From: Candidatus Nitrotoga sp. MKT
GTDB lineage: Bacteria; Pseudomonadota; Gammaproteobacteria; Burkholderiales; Gallionellaceae
Assembly: GCA_003402345.1 (NCBI GenBank)
Contig: QFXH01000001.1
Location: forward strand, 310,001-374,000
DNA: 64,000 nucleotides
Reading direction: 5' to 3'
Made by a program: the position numbers and the translations under genes. How positions within the stretch are numbered: position 1 is the stretch's first letter; every line of letters begins with the position of its first letter. Below are positions 58,133 through 64,000 of this stretch, one piece after another. The notes beneath the pieces are model-generated. The model saw only the letters and a program-made list of their open reading frames with translations. It did not search any database and was not told the origin of the DNA.

Positions 58133-58348
58133 ATGAAAACGAAACATACAGTTTCGGTAAACACATTAATCGTAGCTATGTTTCTTGGTTTAGGTGGATG
58201 TTCCGGCATGTCAACACAGGATAAAAATACAGCTATCGGTGCCGGGGTAGGTGCAATTGGCGGTGCGGTACTTACAGGAGGCAGCGCTGTTGGAACGGTT
58301 GGCGGTGCCGCAGTTGGGGGAGTTGTCGGTCACAAAATCAGTAAGTAG
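58133..58348 (+). CDS. Glycine-zipper lipoprotein (OsmB-like)
   Basis: 71 residues: signal peptide with lipobox LGGC, then a Gly/Ala zipper (AIGAGVGAIGGAVLTGG...GTVGGAAVGGVVGHKI). It matches small osmotically inducible outer-membrane lipoproteins such as OsmB. RBS AAAGGGAC lies upstream. Part of the stress cassette. Confidence 0.85.
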   Translation: MKTKHTVSVNTLIVAMFLGLGGCSGMSTQDKNTAIGAGVGAIGGAVLTGGSAVGTVGGAAVGGVVGHKISK

Positions 58349-58441
58349 AAAATACATTACCGATTCAATGCATTGATCACTAACTGAATGCGAAAATACA
58401 TCGTTTACCAGATATACAATTTATTCAGGGAGTTTATATAA

Positions 58442-58639
58442 ATGATGAAATTTAAAAAACGCACTGCTGCGGCGTTAGCGGTAAGCGCCCTAATGTTGGC
58501 ATTATTGGGTTGCCAGAAACATGAAGGTCCTGCAGAGAGTGCTGGTAAGGAGGTTGACAAGGCAGTCCAAAAAACCGGAGAGCAAATTGAAAAGACAGGA
58601 GATAAAATTCAAGACGCGGCTAACGGCGAAAAAAAATAA
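58442..58639 (+). CDS. Small charged lipoprotein, unknown
   Basis: 65 residues: signal peptide with lipobox LLGC, then a short amphipathic helix built on repeated (V/I)-(D/E)-K-x-x-x-K-T-G-(E/D) units (VDKAVQKTGEQIEKTGDKIQ). The two adjacent Met codons (58442 and 58445) leave the start uncertain by one residue. Function unknown; an envelope-associated stress protein is likely from context. Confidence 0.75.
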   Translation: MMKFKKRTAAALAVSALMLALLGCQKHEGPAESAGKEVDKAVQKTGEQIEKTGDKIQDAANGEKK

Positions 58640-58774
58640 TAGCGTGAATTTGCCGTAAATATATGTCGGACGTGCTCTCTATTTTCTGTAATTTAGTGAA
58701 TGATTTGGTTTTTTCTGAAGTTTTATAATTCAATTTTTAAAATGCGGTTAGGCTGGCTTACTTAGGGGCACCAA

Positions 58775-59254
58775 ATGAAATCAATGCAAATTATTTTAAT
58801 AAGTGCTATGGCAGTTGCGACGTTATTGGGAGGCTGTGCCAACAGTAACAACCCTGCCGCACCGACCAATACATCTCCAGGACCATCCACCTCATCATCC
58901 TCCAGTTTTATTGGCTATGGCGTGGTTGAAGATATAGAGACTATTCAAGTTTCCGATGATGGTAAAAATATTACTGGAGCCGTAATTGGCGGAGTGGTGG
59001 GTGGTCTGTTGGGGCATCAAGTTGGTAGCGGGAAAGGTCAGACAACAGCCACAGTTGCTGGTGTGGTCGGAGGTGCGATGGCTGGTCGTGAAATTGAAAA
59101 GCGATCACAAGCCGCCAATCAAGAGAAGTATCGTGTCCGTGTTCGGTTAAGTAACGGTACTACTCAGACAGTCACTCAAAGTAGCGTTAGTGATATAAAA
59201 ACTGGTGATCGGGTACGTATGGACAATGATCGCGTGTCACATGCTGAGCAATGA
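58775..59254 (+). CDS. Glycine-zipper 2TM lipoprotein (SlyB/PcpY-like)
   Basis: 159 residues: lipobox LGGC, a Pro/Ser/Thr linker, then GYGVVEDIETI and a glycine-zipper 2TM motif (GAVIGGVVGGLLGHQVGSGKGQTTATVAGVVGGAMAGREIEK). The C-terminal YRVRVRLSNGTTQTVTQ-GDRVRMDNDRV forms a small beta domain. This is the SlyB/PcpY outer-membrane lipoprotein layout, linked to envelope stress. Last gene of the cassette. Confidence 0.88.
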   Translation: MKSMQIILISAMAVATLLGGCANSNNPAAPTNTSPGPSTSSSSSFIGYGVVEDIETIQVSDDGKNITGAVIGGVVGGLLGHQVGSGKGQTTATVAGVVGGAMAGREIEKRSQAANQEKYRVRVRLSNGTTQTVTQSSVSDIKTGDRVRMDNDRVSHAEQ

Positions 59255-59726
59255 TGCCGTGTGTGCGGATTCCAATAAATGGCTAATAAGCTGTATAACT
59301 CAGCTACGCACATTTGGCATATTTAATGACATAGCAAAATAAAGGACATACCATTTTGTATACTCATGTGCGTTTTTTAGTAAAAACACGCTGTCCACTT
59401 GATAATAGAGTGACAAGCAGCATTTAATCTTCTTGCCTGAATTGTACCTACCTTGTTGCAACACACGCTCCACTAAATTTACTCAAAATATCCAGCCAAT
59501 GTTGATGCCGACTATCCATTACATTGCTTGCTCATCAAGGCTCGTTTCTGCAAAAGACGGGCATATTATTCATACAAACCACTAAACCAAGCGTGAGCGC
59601 AGCATCTAGCAACGGTGGTATTGGGAACATTGCATCCGGGATAATGCAATACAATGTATTGACAATAGATACGACAGATAGCTATGCCTCGTATATTTAT
59701 TGTGTATGTATCAAGAAGAAAATTCC
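59255..59726. other. Gap between stress cassette and decayed toxin-antitoxin pair
   Basis: 472 nt. The right end holds the presumed toxin-antitoxin promoter/operator. The rest shows no gene; a frame at 59524-59778 has no support. Confidence 0.4.
59647..59688 (+). promoter_or_regulatory. Presumed promoter and operator of the DUF1778-GNAT pair
   Basis: An inverted repeat CAATAC-AAT-GTATTG (59647-59661) overlaps a -35 TTGACA (59659-59664); TATGCC at 59683-59688 can serve as a weak -10 with 18-bp spacing. Autoregulation by an RHH antitoxin binding such a palindrome is typical for this toxin-antitoxin type. Confidence 0.5.
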
Positions 59727-59989
59727 ATGCGTGACGCCGCCATCAACCTACGGGTATTACCCGAGCAACGAAATTTAATTGACCACGCTGCAACTCTGCT
59801 AGGCAAGAACCCGTTCGGACTTCATGCTCGAGGCTGCCTGCTCAGCCGCGCAGGCGGTAATACTAGACCAGTTTTTTTACCGACAAGTTTCAGCAATTCT
59901 CGGCAATGCTCGACACTCCGCCCAGCCCCAATCCAGGGCTTGAGCGCCTCATGGCCGTGACAGCTCCTTGGGCCGCAGTCAAGGCATGA
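59727..59989 (+). pseudogene. Frameshifted DUF1778 (TacA-type) antitoxin
   Basis: It starts MRDAAINLRVLPEQRNLIDHAATLLGKN, the RHH DNA-binding part of DUF1778 antitoxins. After that codon one extra base shifts the frame; RSDFMLEAAC and AQAVILDQFFYR appear in the next frame, then DKFQQFSAMLDTPPSPNPGLERLMAV after a second shift. The last frame ends at TGA 59987-59989 overlapping the toxin ATG (ATGA). At least two frameshifts mean no full antitoxin is made. Confidence 0.85.
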
Positions 59990-60480
59990 GTTTGCAACTC
60001 AACATACCTCAGCCACTTGCGACCACCCACATTCTAGATCGATTTGAGTACGGCAAGGGCGTTCTCGACGAGTGGCTTAGACGCCGCGCGATGGTCAACC
60101 AAGTGAGTGGAGCCAGCCGCACGTTTGTAGTGGCGAATCAGGACAGTCGTGTTTACGGCTAATATGCCATGGCTGCGGGCGCTGTCTCGCACCAGATAGC
60201 TACTAGTTCTATGCGCCGGAACATGCACGGTCCCGTTCCGGTGATGGTTCTGGCTCGGCTCGCGGTTGACCACCATGCCCAAGGCATTAAGCTTGGCGCA
60301 TCCTTACTGCAAGACGCCGCCAGCCGGGCTGTGGCGGTTTCTCAGAACACGGGTATCCGAGCTCTGCTGGTGCATGCACTTCACGACCGTGCCAAGGAAT
60401 TCTACGAACACTATGGTTTCCAGTCGTCGCCGTTGCATCCGATGACGTTAATGCTGAAATTGAATATCGGCAAGTCATGA
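59986..60480 (+). pseudogene. GNAT (TacT-type) toxin broken by a nonsense codon
   Basis: The reading frame MSLQLNIPQPLATTHILDRF ... SQNTGIRALLVHALHDRAKEFYEHYGFQSSPLHP is a GNAT acetyltransferase toxin, which in relatives acetylates aminoacyl-tRNA. It is interrupted by TAA at 60160-60162 (after DSRVYG, where relatives have Tyr); the same frame then continues to TGA at 60478-60480. The acetyl-CoA loop ARLAVDHHAQGIKLGASLL is still readable. With both partners damaged, the module is probably dead. Confidence 0.85.
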
Positions 60481-60504
60481 ACAAATGAATTCAGTACTTC
60501 TTCC

Positions 60505-60899
60505 ATGACGCACAAACTGCCATCAAGAAACCGCTACCGTAGCACCAATCGATCGAACGCCAGCCTGGGCTATTCATCAATTACCATTCAACTTTCGACC
60601 CGCAAAGTATTTCTGATATTGGACAGCTTAAAAGTGCATCACAACAAACCCGTAAAGGCTTGGGCTGCCAAGAACGTACAGAAAGTCGAGCTATTCTATT
60701 TATCCAACTACAGCCCTGAACTCAACCCCAAAAAAAGACTAAATACAAATCTCAAGCACATCATCACTCCAAAGATGCCAGTGCGCACCAAGATGAAACT
60801 CAAAGCTACTGCATAGATCACATAACCATGCTTGAGCAAAACCCCAAACGCGTACGCCGTTATTTCGGCGATCTAAAAGTTGCCTATACGGCTTTATGA
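60505..60899 (+). pseudogene. IS630-family transposase remnant
   Basis: LILDSLKVHHNKPVKAW and VELFYLSNYSPELNPKKRLN match the DDE C-terminal half of IS630 transposases (VFLILDNLRVHHSK, YLPSYSPELNP). After TAG at about 60814 the tail continues in another frame as MLEQNPKRVRRYFGDLKVAYTAL, ending TGA 60897-60899. The N-terminal half is missing and replaced by unrelated sequence. No terminal inverted repeats found. Confidence 0.82.
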
Positions 60900-61567
60900 A
60901 TAATTCGTGTCGAATCGATAGTCAAATTGCACAGTGATGGCATCTCTCACTTTAAACCTCATTTGATCGTATCAATAAGCCATTTATTTTCAGAGTAGTA
61001 CATAAACATCTGACTCTATTTTTTCAGCCTACCTCACATTACCCTCAACTAAACATCAAAGATGCCGATAGGATTAACAAACGGAATCATCAATACGTTC
61101 GCCAACACAGTGTTCAACTTATATCGAATAGTGACCAAAAAATCCTAAATTGTCTCTACACACAAACCAATGACTTAGATAATAAAACAATTCTGCACCG
61201 CTACAAGGCTCTATATCTGGCTCCTCAACTTAGGCTTGAACCAAGGACCTGCGGATTAACAAAAATAGCCATCCTGAAAGCTATGTATCCAAAGTAAATT
61301 GCACTACTGTACTGTAACACTTAAAAAACAATAAGCTATGCATGGTTTACCCCGATCTGGGATCGAAAGAGCACCGTGAATTTTGCCGGTCAAGTGGAAC
61401 CATCCAGAGTAGTAAGTGCCCATAGAAAGCCCGGAGCAATTCGCTCAGGGCAGCGGATAGCTTGATGGGTGAAGAATGACTTAATGGTTGCATACAGCAT
61501 AAATTTATGGGATAGGTTGTGGAATTAAATTCCACGTAGATAATCGCCACGCATATATTGAGGAAAC
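60900..61567. other. Gap with tRNA-Asn 3' half
   Basis: 668 nt between the IS630 remnant and the PEP-CTERM gene. Apart from the tRNA-Asn 3' half (61218-61262) I see no gene. A minus-strand frame at 61347-61607 is unsupported. Confidence 0.4.
61218..61262 (-). other. Orphan tRNA-Asn(GTT) 3' half, probable attachment-site scar
   Basis: Read on the minus strand: anticodon loop TTGTTAA (GTT), stem TCCGC, variable AGGTC, T stem CTTGG/CTAAG around loop TTCAAGC, acceptor TTGAGGA, discriminator G, CCA. All segment lengths are exact (45 nt), but the 5' half is absent (no 5' acceptor TCCTCAA or D arm adjacent). The same anticodon-loop-to-CCA segment is the usual crossover region of tRNA-targeting integrases. 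Confidence 0.85.
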
Positions 61568-61570
61568 ATG

Positions 61571-62032
61571 ATGAAAAAAGTAATACGTTTATTTGTATCA
61601 ATTGCATTAATCCTATCGGTAACTGTAGCTAATGCAACTGTCATCAATCATAGCGCCTCAAATGAGGAAAATAAATCCAAAGAAGATACATACAAGAAAT
61701 ATAAGCTCAGAGAGGATCCCTACAAAAAACATAAATCCAAAGAAGAAGATAAGTCAAAAGAAAATAAGTCTGAATATGGCTTAGTGAGCTGTCCATCTTC
61801 GGAAAGTTGTGGGCTAGATATTCCAAAAGGAATAGATGAGCTAGGTGCCCCCCCCAAGTATGAGGACATTAAGTCAGATAATCACTGTAATGAGAAATCT
61901 CCAAATCTTTGTCAAATAAATCATGTTGATAAACTGAGCTCAATTCCAGAGCCATCGACATACGCCTTGTTTTCGATCGGAATAGTTGGCCTGATATATT
62001 TTGCAAGACGTCAAGCAAAAGTGAGAAATTGA
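61571..62032 (+). CDS. PEP-CTERM sorting-signal protein
   Basis: 153 residues from ATG 61571 (ATG 61568 is also possible; GAGGAAAC RBS). Signal peptide cut near VANA. The mature part is dominated by Lys/Glu/Ser/Tyr repeats (KSKEDTYKKYKLREDPYKKHKSKEE), then a Cys-containing middle, and ends SSIPEPSTYALFSIGIVGLIYFARRQAK: the PEP motif, hydrophobic helix and basic tail of exosortase substrates. It is probably exported to the cell surface or EPS. Exosortase itself is not in the window. Confidence 0.9.
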   Translation: MKKVIRLFVSIALILSVTVANATVINHSASNEENKSKEDTYKKYKLREDPYKKHKSKEEDKSKENKSEYGLVSCPSSESCGLDIPKGIDELGAPPKYEDIKSDNHCNEKSPNLCQINHVDKLSSIPEPSTYALFSIGIVGLIYFARRQAKVRN

Positions 62033-62108
62033 AAGAACATTTATTCAAGGCATCGGTTAGCGTGACCTTAATTAAGTTCACGCTAAATCTAAACCGCTTG
62101 AAATTGCT

Positions 62109-62117
62109 CTATTAACT
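62109..62117. repeat. Left 9-bp target-site duplication of the IS4 element
   Basis: CTATTAACT, repeated exactly at 63138-63146 on the far side of the element. Confidence 0.85.
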
Positions 62118-63137
62118 CAATAGTATCCGGTTAATTAACAAATTTAAGAGCAAAGGCTGAGTATTGGCGCGTGTTGCAGAGCAATTTATTTTGGTGCCGA
62201 TTTGAAATCAGTTTACCCATATTCCGGTTCGAGTAACTTCCAGAGATTAAACTCATCTGGAGATGAACGATGAACTTGGGCAAGACACTGTTCACGCAAC
62301 TCATGGAGTTTGTGCCGTGGATCAGCTTTGCGCGGATCGTAGATCACTATGGCGGCGATTTCAGAGTGCGCAGCTTGAGTTGCCCCGAGCAATTTCGCGC
62401 CATGGCCCTCGCGCAATTGACTTATCGCGAGAGTCTGCGCGACATCGAAACCTGTTTGCTGGCAAATCAAACGAAACTGTACAGCATGGGCTTTAATTCG
62501 CCGATCAGACGGTCAACACTGGCCGATGCCAACGAAGGGCGCGACTGGCGTATTTAGGTGAACTTGGCCGCCTTGCTCACCCGGCGTGTGCGTAAAACGT
62601 ACTGGATATGTTGCCTATCGAAGCCATGGATGCGCACAGGGTGTATTCGATGCTAACCGACCGGAACACCGGCATCATCTGCGATCAGCGCATCGCGATG
62701 AACGGTTTCTACATCTCGCAGGATTATCCCGAGCAGTTGTGACGCATCCGTTTCAAAGACCTGGAATCCGGCAAGACATGATGTTCCTGACCAACAACAC
62801 CGCCTTGCCCGCATTGACCATTGCCGCACTGTACAAAAGCCGCTGGCAAGTCGAGTTGTTCTCAAACAGCATCTGCGCATCAAGCGTTTCATCGGCAACA
62901 GGGAAAATGCGATGAAAACGCAAATCTGGTGCGCTGTCGCTGCTTACGTGCTGATTGCCATTATCAAAAAGGAGCTTCAACTTGATGCCTCTCTCTATTC
63001 TTTGCTACAGATTTTATCGGTGTCTGTTTTTGAGAAAGTCCAGCTATCTCAAGCCTTCGCAGGCAGTGGGCAGCTCCAAAATCAAACGGATTTTTATAAC
63101 CAACTAAATTTGTTCGACTTTTAACCGGACACTACTG
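62118..63137. mobile_element. IS4-family element, internally deleted
   Basis: 1020 bp bounded by inverted ends: left CAATAGTATCCGGTTAA (62118-62134) and right, read inward, CAGTAGTGTCCGGTTAA, 15 of 17 identical. A perfect 9-bp duplication CTATTAACT flanks both ends (62109-62117, 63138-63146), showing it arrived by transposition. The transposase inside is broken and shorter than the usual roughly 1.1-kb gene, so it is a dead copy unless helped in trans. Confidence 0.88.
62270..63124 (+). pseudogene. IS4-family transposase, frameshifted and internally deleted
   Basis: N-terminal part 62270-62557: MNLGKTLFTQLMEFVPWISFARIV ... FRAMALAQLTYRESLRDIETC, ending in TAG after GRDWRI. Middle fragments in shifting frames include NGFYISQDYPEQL and VFLTNNTALPALTIAALYKSRWQVELF. 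The C-terminal LRIKRFIGNRENAMKTQIWCAVAAYVLIAI ... LNLFDF ends at TAA 63122-63124. Several frame changes and a missing central DDE stretch. Confidence 0.88.
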
Positions 63138-63146
63138 CTATTAACT
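63138..63146. repeat. Right 9-bp target-site duplication of the IS4 element
   Basis: CTATTAACT, identical to 62109-62117. Confidence 0.85.
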
Positions 63147-63506
63147 ATATGTTTATAATTATTTATAGTTAATAGATACTTTCGATAATTTTATCAAGAT
63201 TGATACTGAACGCCACACATAAGTTTGACACCGGTGTAGCAGCGAAACCATGGGAGTCTCCATACAGTCTCAGAATGATCCAGAACAATCCGTAGGTGGC
63301 GGTATATGCACACCCGACCACGCTTGGAATAATAGCTTTGCAAGGTAGAATAGTTTTCACCTGCATCTTCCCAGAACAACTTCTGCAAACCTGCACTATC
63401 TACAGGAATAAAACACGCTAGCAATGCATGCGTAGCCTACCTAATTTTATTTTTTACAGTTAAACGTCCCCCGGCAAAACCAGAGGTAATTTAACTGCTT
63501 TTAAAT
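63147..63506. other. Gap after IS4 element, no gene seen
   Basis: 360 nt. Two overlapping minus-strand frames (63169-63396, 63194-63424) lack an RBS and any recognisable motif. I see nothing else. Confidence 0.4.
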
Positions 63507-64000
63507 TTACTTTCCCTGTTTTCGAAGCGAGAATGGTTTACGGGGGACTGTTTTACAGTTTTCAAATTCCTTAACTATAGTGGTAGCGGCAATTTCGGCA
63601 AGCTTAGTGGCAACACCTTTTAAAGCAACGTTAGACTTTTTGTTTGTGGTTTGCCCAGAGAGGCGAATAAGGACGTGCGCAAGTTCAGCCATTTCGGCAG
63701 CGAGAACAGGCTTCCAAGGTAATGGATCAGGCTCAGAGCCAAAATTTTCAATCCACGATCTAGGGTGGGGAAACGGCCAGAGCCATGGTGGGCACAATTC
63801 GTCACCGGGTTCCCAAGAGGCAGAGAGAGCGGTGCTAGCTTGCTTGGCCATGCCCTTAGAAATATCCATCACTTCCCGGGATAGCGCTTTATTAGTGATA
63901 GCAACAGTAACCGATTTAACCGCGTCGGCCACCATTAAGTCGACATGTGCATTAGAAAAAACAAACGGGGTATGGGGGTTGACAGCATCCCAAGCTTTTG
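63507..64000 (-). CDS. Unidentified protein, C-terminal part, runs off window
   Basis: The frame is open through base 64000 to a stop at 63507 (QGK end), so at least 164 C-terminal residues are present and the start lies outside. The visible part reads DAVNPHTPFVFSNAHVDL near the edge, then ALSREVMDISKGMAKQASTAL, a Trp/Pro-rich segment (SWEPGDELCPPWLWPFPHPRSW) and helices ending with basic residues. The Trp/Pro run is unusual, but I do not recognise the family and cannot infer a function. Confidence 0.6.
   Translation of the reverse strand, partial: KAWDAVNPHTPFVFSNAHVDLMVADAVKSVTVAITNKALSREVMDISKGMAKQASTALSASWEPGDELCPPWLWPFPHPRSWIENFGSEPDPLPWKPVLAAEMAELAHVLIRLSGQTTNKKSNVALKGVATKLAEIAATTIVKEFENCKTVPRKPFSLRKQGK

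Noticed and set aside
55242-59254. Reading the small-gene run as phage structural genes
   Set aside because: BON, CsbD, DUF883, DUF1328 and glycine-zipper lipoprotein families are chromosomal stress/envelope families; no phage hallmark is present.
51777-61262. The two tRNA halves as left and right ends of a single element
   Set aside because: They come from different tRNAs (Arg ACG and Asn GTT), so they cannot be direct-repeat att ends of one integration.
63169-63424. Two overlapping minus-strand frames after the IS4 element
   Set aside because: No RBS, no family, and they overlap each other in different frames.

Overview
The window is a piece of a betaproteobacterial chromosome. Typical betaproteobacterial gene orders support this: lepA-lepB-DUF4845-rnc-era-recO-pdxJ-acpS-nagZ, yhdP-nitrilase-tldD and flgM-flgN. 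Moderate-to-low GC, a PEP-CTERM protein, LuxI/LuxR and dense c-di-GMP signalling suggest a Nitrosomonadales/Gallionellaceae-like bacterium, but no gene here fixes the genus. No intact rRNA or tRNA gene and no CRISPR array was found.

Layout. 1-5.5 kb: the end of lapB, pyrF, then a surface-glycan cluster (O-antigen ligase-like protein, three glycosyltransferases including a GT10 fucosyltransferase). 5.6-6.9 kb: a secreted DUF5648-like protein. 7.1-16.1 kb: housekeeping genes, mostly on the minus strand (DUF455, rlmD, VanZ-like, a PolB-type exonuclease, the ydbH-ynbE-ydbL envelope lipid-transport operon, DUF192, sodB, ettA). 16.9-28.8 kb: a signalling island with an HD-GYP response regulator, two FIST-domain sensors, a 1367-residue hybrid histidine kinase, a PAS-GGDEF-EAL protein, a small receiver-like protein, a LuxI synthase and a LuxR regulator. 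A clear lux box lies in front of luxI. 28.9-36.6 kb: the conserved lepA-to-nagZ operon. 37.1-39.1 kb: a porin followed by a PII protein, behind a textbook pair of NtrC sites and a sigma-54 promoter. 39.3-51.7 kb: flgNM, ilvD, tldD, nitrilase, yhdP, glnE.

51.7-64 kb is the accessory region. It carries two orphan 45-nt tRNA 3' halves (tRNA-Arg-ACG and tRNA-Asn-GTT), each running exactly from the anticodon loop to CCA, as tyrosine-recombinase attachment-site scars do. Between them lie an OLD-like AAA ATPase/TOPRIM gene (candidate phage defence), an EF-hand protein, a run of ten small envelope/stress genes (DUF3309, BON, DUF1328, DUF883, double BON, CsbD, exported and glycine-zipper lipoproteins), a decayed DUF1778-GNAT toxin-antitoxin pair and an IS630 remnant. 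Beyond the second scar are a PEP-CTERM protein, an internally deleted IS4-family element with an intact 9-bp target duplication, and an unidentified gene running off the window.

The genes connect mainly through three themes: envelope building and lipid transport (LapB, O-antigen genes, YdbH/YnbE/YdbL, YhdP); nitrogen status (GlnE, PII, NtrC-dependent porin); and lifestyle switching through quorum sensing and c-di-GMP (luxI co-oriented with GGDEF-EAL, FIST sensors with kinase, HD-GYP, FlgM/FlgN).
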